A stretch of DNA of 64,000 nt. Source: Primula veris. Its lineage: Eukaryota > Streptophyta > Magnoliopsida > Ericales > Primulaceae. Under the pieces are notes generated by a model that was not told the DNA's origin, did no database searches, and saw only the letters and a program-made list of their open reading frames with translations. Positions 1-12,283 of the stretch are shown here, one piece after another. Positions within the stretch are counted from its first letter, which is position 1; the number at the start of each line of letters is the position of its first letter. A program made the position numbers and the translations under genes. The DNA is taken from NCBI GenBank assembly GCA_963682055.1, contig OY821744.1:5434835-5498834 (forward strand), read 5' to 3'.

Positions 1-2990
1 GAGTTATCGTTTTTATCATACATGCATGACCAAACGTACCAACTAAAAAAGGTGCAACAAAAATATGATTTTTGTCTATTTTTTTCATTACAAGTTATCA
101 GTTTCATTAACTAAAATTATTTTATTTTTTTAGTATAATTTTATTTTGGTCGTATATGTTTTTTTTTAAATGACTCATATTTTTTAAACATTTCTACCGA
201 TGAGTAGTATTTAAGTTATAATTTCTAAACATAGATTTTTTTTATATAACAATTTAAATTTTAATCAGAAAAAAATGTGCTATAGTTTTTATTTTCTATA
301 CATGAAGAAATGTACCAAATAAAAATACTTATTATTTGTAGTGTAAGTTATTAGTCATACATATTATTTTTTACACTTTCTTTTATTTAATATTTGGTGC
401 CTTTTGAGATTATAAGTATCAGATTGATTATATTCATAAACTACAAGGACTACTTCATTAATAATGAATAAGTGTGAAGTTGATAGAAAAAAATAGTGTA
501 CAAAATTGAAAAAATATATTAGTAAAATACACTAAATCAAAACTAATTTAAGTTTCATAAGAGTAATTTTATACTTTACTAATTTCTATTAGATAATTGG
601 ACGGAAATATACTAAATCGAAAGTTTTCATTTAGTCCAGTATGTTAATCAGTAAATTTGTTAGTTCAGTATACTAAATCAAAAACGCATGATAGTTGAAT
701 ATAGTAAACATTAATTATCTCTGATATTAATTTATAATTGTTACTTTTTATATATTAATCTGTACGAAATATAGTAGTATGTAATTATAAAAATAATATA
801 TAGTTTTAAAAGGGGTTGTTGAAAATAAAATTTAAGAGATTGCCGAAATGCTCTATTTACAAATTATTCAAAAAAAAATTATAGAAAAAATCAAATTATT
901 AAAAATTGTGGGGTTATGATGGCAACCCCTGATCATACTATGGTTCCCACCCTAACCATACATGTTATTTCATGCATTTGGTTTTATATAGTAATTCATT
1001 TTAAAATTTACATGATAGATTAAATGCATACAATTGGTAATACAATAATGTTATCATATATATGCAATGATTATTAAATTTAACTTGAATTAGTAAAGTA
1101 ATTTAATGCTTAAACGATGCCCCGAGTGCATTCGTTAACAAAACCGCTATATATTTACTATATTTTAAAGTAAAATGTTATGTTTACGTTTAATGTGAAT
1201 AATTCTGGTGTACCTTAACATTACTTAGATAACATTATTACATTTTTTACCAAAACAATTTTCATCAATGTTATTTAATTTGTTGAACTTGCATCTATTA
1301 TTTTTCATTATAAAATTGGATAACTAGGAATTGCACAGGTATTTCACAATTCTCAAAGGTTTTAATTATTTATCTCCTATTCATTATCTTGTAGTTTTAG
1401 TTTATGGATAAAACTTATTATTTTGGATGCTTTCATTTTTGATATTTTTGTTTCATAAGTTATTTAAAAACTTTAGTATTTTTTCATATACTAATTTAAT
1501 GACTACATTAATTTAAATATTATTTAGTTTTGATTAGCCAAAATCTTCAATTCAATGTATACATGATATGTTTAGTTTTGAATCTTTGAATAATAATTAT
1601 GAGAGTTGTTAACATTAAATGTTATTATCATGTCAATAACAATTACAAATTTTCCCAATCCAAAATTTAATGTTTTGAGCTGGTTCACAACCATATCTCC
1701 GCTTTTACTTTTCATTTTATTTAGACTTTAAAGGATAGTGACAATTTTGAAATTGTCTTGACATTTGACCAATTATGACATTTGACAAAATTAGTTACTG
1801 TTAGGTGATTTAAATGTGATAAGTTTAAAAGTTATAAAAAAGACAAAAAGTTAGTCAAAATTAAAACTGATTACTAACTTTCACTTGCCATTTTGGATTT
1901 TACTCTTTAAAATAACTTTTTTTCGGGCTTTTTGAGTTTTTACTTTTGTAACAAACCACTTATTAAACTTTAATAAATGCAAAACCTCTTTTTTTGTCCT
2001 TACGTTTAGGTACCATTTTCCATTTTACTTGCATGTTTATTAAACTTATTTTTACTTCTAAATTCATAGTGGTTCTTAATACTTGTATAAAGTTGTTATA
2101 CCGACTGGGTAGAGAATGTGTTAAAATTAATACTCGTATGTTCAGAAACTCGTCACCACAAATTTATGAAAATCACAAGGTTCATATCATAAATGTTAAA
2201 AGTATACAGAAATGTTAAAAGTATACATAAATGTTAAAAGTATATTTTGGTTACATATTATATGTCCACTAACATGAAGAGCCATATCCACTGATGGAGT
2301 ATGCATGTTCAGACTTATTTTAATTCTTATTTGATCTTCTTATATCTTGACTCGCTGAGAAGTGAGAAGTATTAGGCTATGGTAGAAATCTATTCTGCAT
2401 TCAACTTGAACAGATTATACGAGGATTCGGTTTAACATAATGTTTTAGTCTAGCTGAAAAACTCAACCCAAAAAGAACTTGTTAACTTTTTTGGGAAAAG
2501 CTTATGCTCTTTACGTCTTTCGCGCTTCTTATGCCGAAAAATCTCACTTTGTACGCTTTTAGCGAAGCTCTTGCAAAAAATGCTTAAGACACGCTTTCGC
2601 TTTTAGAAACTTTGAATTAAACTAGTCTGATGTTGTTGGATTCAAACCATAAAAGTTGTTTTCCTTCGAGTGGAGTTTAAGATGAGCTTACTGCAAATGA
2701 ACGTGTTACCTTAAGAAAAACAAGGACCGGAGTTGAAAGTTAGATATATGATACAATATCAATTCTTTGATTATATTCGCCAAACATCAACGTTTAGTAA
2801 AAAGATTGCAGATGTAGAAAACTAAACAACATGAAATGTTTCACATACAAACACCGCTTCTTCATTACATCACAATGCATTAACAAAAACTTGCAACTTA
2901 TACAAGTATAAGCGACACTGCTTAAAACTAGACACTTTTTTTTTTTACTTTTCTCATTACAATACGAACGAAAGACCCCAACTATCAATG
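1..2990. other. AT-rich intergenic DNA with repeats
   Basis: I see no convincing gene here. The sequence is strongly AT-rich with many in-frame stops on both strands. A block at about 280-720 recurs at about 10380-10790 and is listed separately. A short open stretch at 1994-2218 has no family resemblance and no gene-like context. The last few hundred bases probably include the 3' untranslated region of the minus-strand gene that ends at 3057. Confidence 0.5.
280..720. repeat. dispersed direct repeat, copy 1
   Basis: About 430 bp resembles 10380-10790 in the same orientation. Shared landmarks in the same order are a 'gaataagt..g.agttga' block followed by 'caaaattgaaaaa', then 'ttagttcagtatactaaat', then 'tgatagttgaatata'. 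The copies are clearly diverged. This is probably part of an old transposable element, but I see no coding capacity and cannot place the ends. Confidence 0.5.
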
Positions 2991-3056
2991 CTCAGACCTT
3001 AGGAAAAACACATAAAAAGACACTACCATTATTGCACATGACACACAAGCATCACA

Positions 3057-3977
3057 TTACGTCCCGGAACTAGACTCCCCCCTAAAGAGAACTCTGCCTG
3101 GTGGAGACGAAGATCTCTTCTTTTTCGGCACAAATTTGCGCATCCACAAGTGCCTACCGTGGATCGTATATTTTGCTTTCTCAACTCCATTGAGAACAGC
3201 TTCAATGAAATAAGATTTATGAAATACAATACGGGCATAGAGAGCCTGATCACCAAGTGGCACCTCCTGCATGTGGAGTGACTCAATACAATTTCCAAAA
3301 GTAGCACCAAAAAACTCGCGAATATCCTGTTCAGGTACAGGGTAGCCCTTTGAAAAGGTTACGAACAAGGTCCGATCATCAGGATGAACCAACTCGGGCC
3401 TTCTCCCAGATCTTTGGTTAATCCTGCCAAAATTGTTGTTAATGTTCCGCCTAGAGAGCCCTTGTTCAAAAAGTGATGACATGGCCATTTGCGCCTCAGC
3501 CAAGGCCCGAGCTTTGTTTGTCTCCACAGCTTGTTGCATTAGGTCAGATAATGCCCTGACACAAACATCAGATAAGGCTTTTCCTATCCCAAGAACAGCA
3601 CTTCCCTGGTTTTCAATGAAAAATTTCAAAGTCAGTCCATTGCTCAGAAAGCTTTGGGTTCGGGGGAAGTCTGTCTGTTCAGGCAAAGTATCGGACGGGT
3701 TAGCGTTCATGAGGTAGTTAAGGCACGTTGTTGCCTCATCAGCGATCTCGTTGATGAGGAAATGGGGTAGGCTGAGGATTCTCTTGATGACGCTGTCGAA
3801 CATGGTCCTTTCCAACCACAGCCACAAGGCCATTACTCTCATGGACTCGATTGGGTCTCGCCAAAGGTTGAAGATGAGGACAGAATAGAGGACGCGGTCT
3901 ACCTCGTGGAAGGTTTTTATCTCATCCTGGGTGAGAGGGGGGAGAGAGGATGCGATGAGAGGGAACAAGTTAGGCAT
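3057..3977 (-). CDS. RRM-like RNA-binding protein, single exon
   Basis: This intronless gene encodes about 306 residues. I start at the ATG at 3977 (MPNLFPLIASSLPPLT) rather than the in-frame ATG at 3995, because homologous-looking plant proteins begin with this hydrophobic and Pro-rich segment. The N-terminal two thirds is helical (for example SMRVMALWLWLE) and includes an Ala-rich segment around residues 155-175. The C-terminal part, about residues 205-290, reads as a divergent RRM: RTLFVTFSKGYPV forms strand 1, DIREFFGATFG helix 1, ALYARIVFHKSYFIEAVLNG strand 3 and helix 2. A basic tail (KFVPKKKRSSSPP) follows. The aromatic RNP residues are only partly kept, so RNA binding is an inference. 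I know such plant-specific RRM-containing proteins but no firm function. The gene stands alone with no conserved neighbour. Confidence 0.8.
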   Translation of the reverse strand: MPNLFPLIASSLPPLTQDEIKTFHEVDRVLYSVLIFNLWRDPIESMRVMALWLWLERTMFDSVIKRILSLPHFLINEIADEATTCLNYLMNANPSDTLPEQTDFPRTQSFLSNGLTLKFFIENQGSAVLGIGKALSDVCVRALSDLMQQAVETNKARALAEAQMAMSSLFEQGLSRRNINNNFGRINQRSGRRPELVHPDDRTLFVTFSKGYPVPEQDIREFFGATFGNCIESLHMQEVPLGDQALYARIVFHKSYFIEAVLNGVEKAKYTIHGRHLWMRKFVPKKKRSSSPPGRVLFRGESSSGT

Positions 3978-5679
3978 TGCCGGTTGAATGTACAAAAAAC
4001 CTGCTTTGAAATGGGCAGCGGTTCATCAAAAAATTGAGGAAAAGGGAAAAATGAGCTTTAACAAGATAAAACTGAATAGAGATGCAACTAGAAAATCCGA
4101 AAGGAGACTCTTGGAAATTTTTTTTATCAAAGAAGTAACAAAAGTACAGGCCAGTAATAAAATACAGAAAACAGGCTATCATGGCGGTGCATTTTTCCAA
4201 AGAAATTTAGAGAAAATACAGATACGTATACATTTTTTTGAAAGATAAAGAACAACAAAAACTGAGTATACACAACCAAAAGCAACAGAAAGGAAAAGGG
4301 GACTGACTACCACTTGATTTTTTTTTTATCAGGGGAGTAACATAAGTACAAACAAGTAACAAGGTGAAACTTCTCACACATTTTAGCAGCAGCTACTAAC
4401 AAAGTATTCATTTTTTTCCAATTTTAAAAAAATGGATCAACATCTGTTTTTGGAATGAAGTCTGTCAAAAACTGAAAAGACATGCAACCAAAACCACCAG
4501 AAAAGAAGGGGACTAAGAACCGTGAAACTTTATCATAGCAGTAACAAAAGACGGAATACTAAAAGATTTAAAAGAAAACATTGCAAGAATTTGCTCACAT
4601 TTTAGCAGCTAGTATCTTAAAGAGTCCCTTCACAATTAGAAGGGGATTAAGGCGTTAGCGGCACAAAAAAAGTGAGAAAACAAACATAGAATTTCTGGGA
4701 AAAGGAGTCATTCTCAAAAAATCTTCAGAAAAAATAATCACGTGCGGCAAAGACTTGCCGAAAAGTAATAAAAACCCTTTATGCAATTAAATCATTTTGG
4801 TTTGTGGTGAAAAAGGTAACTAAATAATTATGAAAATAAGATGGAAAGACTAACTGAACCAAAGATAGAAGACCTGATGGAGACTCTCTCTTAGAAAGAT
4901 GATTTTTGAATCTAAATCACCGTCTCTCGATGAGCTTGCTCTAATTGAATTACCTCATACCAATTTATACACAATTTAGAATAACTTCCAACTAATTTAA
5001 TTAATTATCAGTTTGTCCGGATTAGTCTTTTTGACGAAAAGAGATATTGTTGAGAGTCAAAACAAGAAAGAAATTAGCAAGGGTTAGTGTAATTAATGTG
5101 TTAAATATGATACCTGTAATCACACTTACAATGACACTAAAAATCTTTTTCAATAATCTTCAAAAAAAAACCTTTTTCAATTTCTTACAACAAGTGTATC
5201 CGACTAAATTAAAAGGTAGACACATGTCGTCTTAAGAAAGAGATAGTGAAAGAATCAAATTGACCAGTCTTTTTTAATAAGACGAAAGTAGTTGCAACAC
5301 TTTTATCTACGTTCAAAGTTCAAGTAAATTTATCCCTCGCATCAAATAATATATCCAAACATTTTGATTTACGATTGAGGACCCAATCTAAATCGGATTA
5401 TTTACCTGTTTTCAGCAATTTCATATCAACTTACCGGAAAAAAAGAAGAAGCAATTTCATATCTAAATATATTAATTCGTTAAATCACCAAGGCATTAAC
5501 TGCAGTTACCCTTTGAATTCACAGCCCGATTAGTACATTGTTTAACTATTAATTAAATGAGTCATTTTACATTGTTGAAAATTTATATCAATTTAACCTT
5601 AAAGGAGATGGAGGTTTATAATAGTAAGTTTTGTTCTAGGAGAGAGATCCACGGGAAAGTTGTTTACCCGCACTAGTCA

Positions 5680-8440
5680 TAATAGGCTCAGAGTAGATGG
5701 TATCAAAGTACATCAATAGTCTTCTAGATTGGCCAAGTAAATTTGATAAAAAAAAGTCTTATGTTTTCCTGAAGCATAGTTAAAACATTATCTTTTAGGT
5801 TAACAGGCTCATCTTCATACAGGAGTACAAAACTCTGCATAGGAGAGTTTTTTTTTTTATAAAGTAAATCAAGGATTTTCCGTCTTTAAAATTAGATTTT
5901 GTTGGAGTTAGGACAAACAAGTCTGTTTTATATTATATGTATTCCAGGTTAAAGTGACTTAAAAAGTATAAATTTGTCGCTATAGACCACTAAATCTAAT
6001 TGTTTGTCAACGGCCTTAATGCCAATTATATGAAAGTTGAAAACACGAGAGGCTTCTTTCGTGGCAACATTTTATGAGTTTCATTACACATAAAGCACTA
6101 GTTGTCCGCATCCGATTTTGTCGTTACCATGTAAATGTCACCAGATCAGTATTCCTTCTCAAAACATATAATCGACAAGGACACTGACGTTACTATATAT
6201 GACCAACATATCCGAGGAATTCTCGGATTATCGCACGTGATATTGAAATGATCAAATATAAACTGAAAAACCCCCCCAGCTAAACTAGGATCAAGCACCT
6301 AACAATAATAAAAACAGAAAGGTTGTAGGATGAATTGGATACTCACAGAGTAAGGTCATGCGGATAGGCCATAAACCTGAGCACGAAGTTGCTTGACACG
6401 GCATCATGAAGAGTGCAATTTTCAGTTCAGTCATCTTTAGCTGTTGTAGAAAACGAGTCCTTCCCATATAATACCCTTAACAACTCTCATCTCACGACTT
6501 CTTCTTCACACAAAAAAAGTGCGCCAATAGACAGCCTTAGATGGAGATTTACACCTCAATTAACTCATGACTCAATCTTACTGGGGACTCGATGCAACAT
6601 CATAATCATCTTTTAACCCCTGCAGATTTTAAAAAATTACATTTGGCACGAGAGTATGTCTTAACGGAAACTTTAGAGGAAAGAAAGTGACCTTAAACTT
6701 AAAGTAACGTTTTCCCCTACTTTTTATTTCATAAGATAAATATATATGGTTAAACCTAAGAGGGAAAGCAAATGACGAAGAATTATACAATGTCACTGTA
6801 GTACAGCCATGTGGTACCACTGATATTGCAGAAAATTTTAAACTCGAAAAGACTACCTTCCAAGTTACAACAGCTTGATACAAGAAAATACCACCAAATT
6901 GGGTTGTCAAAGGTTGTTAGGACCTCGGTACCCCAGTCACCACCAAGATTCGATACCTGCGCCACCAAACTGAGGGTTAATTATTGTATAAAAAATATAC
7001 AAGAAAATCTGGATGTCTGGTCATATTAGGCTTATAGTAGATGAGGTCCAAGTATGTATACCAATGGTCTTCTAAATTGGCAAGTTTTTGAGACTTGAAA
7101 GAGTGGTACAAATGTCATATAAAGACAGAAGCCATGTCTGCTCAAGCATAATAATGATATCTTCCCATATGCTAACAGCATTCATCTTCATACACATTGT
7201 ACCCAGATGTTTTTTCTTCTGATTTAAAGAGAAAAGAGAATTACTCATCCACAAACTAAGATTTTGTCGGCATTCAAAACGACAAATCTGTTTTATGTTA
7301 CTTCCAATGATATGACTTCCGTATTATAAAAAGTTTAATAGGATTCTGTCGGCACAGACAAAGAAATCCTATCGTTTGTGAAGAACACCATTGCCAATTA
7401 TTTGAAATAATGTCTGCTTGTTTTGTGGCAACATTCTTAAGTAATTACCTAAAAAGCACTAGTTGTCTACATTCGGTCTTGTCGTTACCCAAAAAGCACC
7501 CGTTGTCCACATTCGGTCTTGTCGTTACCCAAAAAGCACCCGTTGTCCACATTCGGCCTTGTCGTTACCCAAAAAGTACCTGTTCTCCACATTCGGTCTT
7601 GTCGTTACCATGTGCATGGCTTAAAAACATTAGCCCTGCTCACAACAAACATACATTATCTTTCTTAAGTATCATTACTCTATTTCACAAGCTTTTCTTC
7701 TTTGCCATCTAAATGAGGATCTTGAGAAACAATTGCACGTGGCAATGAAACATCAACTATAAGCTCGGTTATCCAGCTAAACAGAGATGGAAAAAGAATT
7801 TAGCAATAAATCTAGAAAAATTTATAAGAAGAATTGAAATACTCATAGAGCAAGGTCAAGTAAAATGTCATAAACCTGAGCAAGAAGCGATCAGCGTGAC
7901 CAAGTCAATGAACTTCAGTTTTTTTTTCTGCTGGGCAAGAAACCTAAAAACTGTTGTAGAAATTTACATTCTATATCCCTTGTTTAGTTGCAGATTTTAA
8001 GCTCATATAAATATATAGACGCTCACAAACACAAATACACACACACACACACAGACGTATAACAGTTTTAGGTAATTAGGTGAAAACTAAATTTCATACA
8101 TATTCAGATACATTTTGCTTTTTTTTTGCTTAAAAGGTGAACTGAACTAAAAAAAGATCGAGCAAAAAGGTGAATTGAATTAAAAAAAAGATCTAAACAA
8201 GCGAATGTTACCCACGACAAATTTTCCACAGATTCTAGAGTACAATATTTGTCAACCAATACACATCCCAAAAGGGATTTACACCTGAAACCCACTCTGA
8301 GTAATTACTATACCATCATAATCACCTTTGCAGGCCTTAAACCTCCTATACATTATGCTTGGCTAAAGAATACATCTCACAGAAACGTTAGATGAAATAA
8401 ATGACCTTAGTATACTTCCAGCATTCACAGCTGAGTTTGT
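5680..8440. repeat. diverged tandem segmental duplication
   Basis: The segment of about 1.1 kb from 5680 is followed by a diverged copy of about 1.4 kb from 7020. Matching anchors occur in the same order: 'agtagatg' with 'gtcttcta.attgg.caagt' (5693 and 7035), 'gccaattat.tgaaa' (about 6021 and 7393), 'aaaagcactagttgt' (about 6093 and 7453), 'ggtcataaacctgagc'-like text (about 6370 and 7868) and 'gggatttacacct' (about 6545 and 8274). The second copy is longer, partly because a 40-bp unit was amplified inside it. No protein family is recognisable in either copy. Confidence 0.6.
7450..7609. repeat. 40-bp minisatellite, four head-to-tail copies
   Basis: Four contiguous 40-bp units lie at 7450-7489, 7490-7529, 7530-7569 and 7570-7609. 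Each ends with 'tcttgtcgttacc' or a one-base variant, and the units differ by only a few substitutions. The single-copy counterpart is at about 6093-6132 in the upstream duplicate, so the expansion came after the segmental duplication. There are no unique spacers, so this is a tandem repeat and not a CRISPR-like array. Confidence 0.9.
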
Positions 8441-8553
8441 AAAATGATCCTCTATTTTACAGATTTAGTCCACTTTTATATATTTAAAGACTTTGTAAAA
8501 CACGTCTCCGCAACAGATCAAGTCATTGTGAAGCTGAGAATGAACTACGCGAT

Positions 8554-8660
8554 CTATAATATCGCCGTGTCGTTGAAGGAAAGTGGGAAGTCCAGGGGAT
8601 TGATGGTTCTAAGAGTAAACTCAACATGCTCGTCATTGATTTGCTCGTACATGAACAACA
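8554..8660 (-). CDS. possible orphan terminal exon, unknown protein
   Basis: On the minus strand a good acceptor (polypyrimidine tract then CAG at 8661-8663) precedes 107 bases with an open frame that ends in TAG at 8554-8556. The frame encodes a stretch containing YEQINDEHVEFTLRT and then NPLDFPLSFNDTAIL. The composition is protein-like and the local GC is higher than the flanks. I do not recognise the family and found no convincing upstream exon between 8700 and 11000. It may be a pseudogene remnant or chance. Confidence 0.2.
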
Positions 8661-10379
8661 CTGAAGAGAAAAATCAGCAACATAAAATTATGGAAACAAT
8701 CAAAGTTTGTAGAATTACGCACATAATACTAAGGACATAAAACGAAGGAAACAATCAAAGTTTGTGTGATACAATGCTTGAAATAGAATTGTACAATACT
8801 TGCTGTTCAATGCAAAGTCTGGTACAAATTGCACCTAAACTTCAATGCCGATGGGCTGCTTAATGAACTGGTTCAAAAATTAGCATAAGATGGTTTTAAA
8901 AACGGTGATATTTCATTAGATAGTGTCAATACGGTTTTAGAGGAGATGGGCCTATAAGAGTAGGGTCAATAGATTTACAAAAATGCTTCCGATCATCATC
9001 TCAAAGTGAAGGCTCTGAGATTTTCGACAAAATTTCGGTTGAAAAAAATGTCAGAAACTCAAGTTTGTTTTTCCTTGGTTGAAAATTTAACAATTGAAGA
9101 AACTAACTATGCTCCCTTCATTCAACACCAATCTTAATATCAAGAACAAACAGTCTGAAATGCAGAAATTAGTTGTTTTCATGTCTCGTGGTGATTAGCA
9201 AGAATTAGTCGAACAACGACAAGAAAAAACCCTTCCATTAGAAAATATTTACTTATTTCTGTTAACTATTGCAGAAAAAGAAAACACACAAAATGAAGGT
9301 TAGATAAGATATTGTCTTTTATTTATTTATTTTGCATCGGGGTTGTAAATAAAAGCAATTAGCCACATAATATATTGCTCTAATCCTATCAATTATTAGC
9401 CAATCAATACAATTTCGAATTGTTTCAGTTCAATAATCTTGAATTTGACCTAGTATTTTTCCCAATTGATCAAAAGAATACCAGGAAAAGAGAAAAAAAG
9501 AGAAAAATACCTGTCTGGTTGATGGGTTAAACGATGAAATTAGGTTAGATAAAATATATGTTTAGTATATTCAAAAAAAATTTGATGAGTCAAACATTTT
9601 ACGTTATCATTAGGGTATATCATATATGGTCATTTCAGCTGTTTAGAAAGTTTAATTTATTATACTTTACTGATTTTCTAATTTAGTAAATACTAAACTA
9701 TCAATTATTTTTGAATTAGGTCCAATAAATTTCAAAAATATATAAATTTCTAAATTCGAGAACCAAATCTATTAATTCCATAAACTAGCTTTTTGAAAAA
9801 TAACTTCATACAGTTAAAAATGAAATTGTGATACCAACACCAAAAATATTTTTCATTGAAATAATTCAATATATTAAAGTTTGACAACCACTATTCCAAT
9901 ATTATGATAAATTTAATGTGGTATATACTTAAGAATTTAAATATTGCTCAACTAATATTTCTATGGGGCACAACAAAATAAATTACTCTGGAATTGTATT
10001 AAACATATTTATTCATAATTTAATATATAAATCACATAAAAATGTACAAAATAATTTTACAAGACTTATTCAAAGATATGTCAAATAAAATTCAGAAATA
10101 ATTATATATTTGTTCTCTATTGTCACTTTTGTCTTACATATTTAATATTAGTATTGTACATTTAAAGAATATGTAATAAGTTATATTTCTTATTTAAAAA
10201 TATACACGGATACACAAACTCACTTAAATTATATATGGTGGAAGTTGTATAGTTATAAAAAGTTCAATTTATATTTTAAGCATAGATATATAGCTCACGG
10301 AAACTATTTAATTATTTATATGTCAAAAAAACTTGTTTATGCAACTTGTCAAGGCTACAATTGGTGTAAGAGCACTATT

Positions 10380-10790
10380 ATTTCTTTTCCATATATAATT
10401 GAATATAAATTGAGAAAGTGAAAAAAATTGTTTTCTCATTAGCAAAAGTACGAATTAAAAGTGTTTATTTGTTATAGTATAAGTTCCTTTTGTGTTACAA
10501 ATTCACTTTATACTTTTTTTTTCTTTAATTTTAATACAATTGAAGCCGGTCGTTATGCTCACAGACTATGAAGACTATTTCCCATAATATTGAATAAGTA
10601 CGGAGTTGAAAGAAATATTAGTATATAAAATTGAAAAAAAATATGAACTTAATCTACCTTTTTAGGTCAATTAAACGGCAATATACAAATCGAAACAAAT
10701 TAAAAGTTTAATATACTAATCAAGAAATTTGGTAGTTCACTATACTAAATAAAAAATGTATGATAGTTGAATATACTAATCATATGTTTT
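10380..10790. repeat. dispersed direct repeat, copy 2
   Basis: This is the diverged direct-orientation partner of 280-720. It shares the 'ttgaataagta.ggagttga' block, an AAAATTGAAAAAA run, 'gtagttcactatactaaat' and 'atgatagttgaatatacta'. The two copies are about 10 kb apart. Nothing between them looks like the inside of an LTR element, so dispersed copies of one element are more likely than a pair of LTRs. Confidence 0.5.
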
Positions 10791-11006
10791 CTCATAACTA
10801 TATGTATGTGTTTATCGTGTGATGGAATAATTAGAGAGAAACGAGAAGAAATAAAGGTGAGATACAAATGTGTACAATAATTTAGTATCCGGCAAAGATA
10901 TTGTATAGCTTATTTGCTGCTCCTCTTTTACAAAGTCTAGACGTTAAAACGTAGGGGAGAGCGAGACCAAATCATAGAGAAAAGATCCATTGCCAACGAG
11001 ATAGCC

Positions 11007-11213
11007 ATGGCATTGTTTTCTACTCTCCAACTCGTAAACAAGTTGCACATGCCAAATTTAAACCCTGTTTCTATAACCAGTGTGATGAGCAAAGCTAATA
11101 ATCTCATCTTCGGTGAAGTTCAGCTACAACCATTGATTTCTGCAGATTTACCTATACATGAAAAGCATATCTTAGAAGTTAACAATCTAGAAGAAATTTA
11201 TTGGTGTGCGTAA
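11007..11213 (+). CDS. hypothetical short open reading frame
   Basis: A 68-residue open frame starts at an ATG in good plant context (GATAGCCATGGCA) after a purine-rich leader, which makes it look like a first exon or small gene. The protein begins MALFSTLQLVNKLHMPNLNP and resembles no family I know. It has no clear membrane segment or motif. No downstream exon can be assigned; the following 800 bases look repetitive. Treat it as a guess. Confidence 0.2.
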   Translation: MALFSTLQLVNKLHMPNLNPVSITSVMSKANNLIFGEVQLQPLISADLPIHEKHILEVNNLEEIYWCA

Positions 11214-12094
11214 TTATGTCACATGAAGCGAAGAATAGTAATTAGCTGCTCGATAGATGTCATACTTGCAATAGCCCTGCAAGCAGAAGTAACAAGTAAC
11301 ATAAAAAATCCCACATAGCACCTGCCATTTTCCGTAAACCATTCGCAGCAACATTTTGCGGAAAATAAACACATTATTGACTGCATCTCAATCACCAAAC
11401 CAATTTTTGAGCAAATTACTGCATCACAAAGATGAAAGAACCAACCAGAGACCAGTCTGTAAAGCATCAAATTAATGTTTCAAGTTTAAACACCACGTAG
11501 TTATAACATAAACAGGAATTGCCAATGTTCCAAGAGGCGGCAAGACAGGTTTTGAACGGAAATTGGTCGCCTAACGCCTAATTCCACTTGATCACCACCT
11601 AATATGTTTAATGCCACCTAATATTCTCGCGTTTAGGCTCCACCAAGTTTCTACCTAGGCTCGCTTTTAAGAACACTGGGAACTGCAGTTCCCCATGAGG
11701 TATTTTCCCCCTACCAATAATCATTTACCTACTGTAAGCCATTCATTTTTATTTCTTTTGTTTTTTTTTTCTGTAAGCCATTCATGACAAAGAACATTTG
11801 ACTTGTATAATTTCAGATAAAATATCGAATCATATCCATCGAAAATGAGAAACAAATTTACCATTATATTTACAAGAAAGTAAGGAATTGAACACACTGT
11901 GATCTAAGGTACAATAAAGTGTAAAACAGATTAGTTTGCTTATACATATAACCATAAACAGAATTACAAAGCTAACTCAAGGGAATAACGTGTTCCAGCA
12001 CCATGATCCATCTTCAAATTCAGATCCTTGAACTTCAACCTTCAGAGTTCTCGGGGTAACTCGAGTTAAATTCTAAACAAGCTATTTACTCCAA
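11214..12094. other. intergenic, repeat-derived
   Basis: I see no gene. Around 11535-11680 there is a stretch with repeated 'gcctaa' and 'cacctaata' motifs ('gtcgcctaacgcctaatt') of the kind common in plant transposon remnants. The rest is unremarkable AT-rich DNA, probably including the 3' flank of the minus-strand OXS3-like gene. Confidence 0.4.
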
Positions 12095-12283
12095 GGCATT
12101 GTCTGGTTGCAGTTATTTTGCTTTTCTACCGAAAAGCCGGACTGTACTTGGTTGACCAGTTTAAAAGCCGAGTTCTTTTGGATCTTTGGCCTGAAAAGCC
12201 GAGCAGCTTTAAGGTGGCTACACAGCTTTCTCATCAACCTCAAAAGGTGCAGCTCTTTGATTAAAAGCTGCAACCAACGAGCC
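12095..12283. mobile_element. small MITE next to the OXS3-like stop codon
   Basis: About 190 bp is bounded by imperfect inverted repeats. The left end reads GGCATTGTCTGGTTGCAG and the right end CTGCAACCAACGAGCCC, so both ends read inward as GGC..TGTYTGGTTGCAG-like. The same ends bound an element of nearly the same size at 45841-46028, and similar 'aaaagctgcaaccaaac' ends occur near 23450 and 24150. The right end directly touches the TAG stop of the OXS3-like gene. Superfamily is uncertain (PIF/Harbinger or hAT), because the target duplication is not clear. Confidence 0.6.

Larger units (their letters stand above)
4250..10950. other. gene-poor region with duplications
   Basis: No complete gene is recognisable over about 6.7 kb. 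The region holds a diverged tandem duplication (about 5680-6760 against 7020-8440), a 40-bp minisatellite inside the second copy, an AC microsatellite near 8037-8055, one possible orphan terminal exon at 8554-8660, and the second copy of a dispersed repeat near 10380-10790. From 9300 to 10800 the sequence is extremely AT-rich. Short open stretches on both strands lack family resemblance. Confidence 0.5.

Noticed and set aside
7450..7609. CRISPR-like appearance of the regular 40-bp repeats
   Set aside because: The units are contiguous with no unique spacers, and the genome is a plant; it is a simple minisatellite.
280..10790. LTR pair flanking a full retrotransposon
   Set aside because: The repeats lack clear TG..CA ends, a primer-binding site and any retroelement proteins between them.
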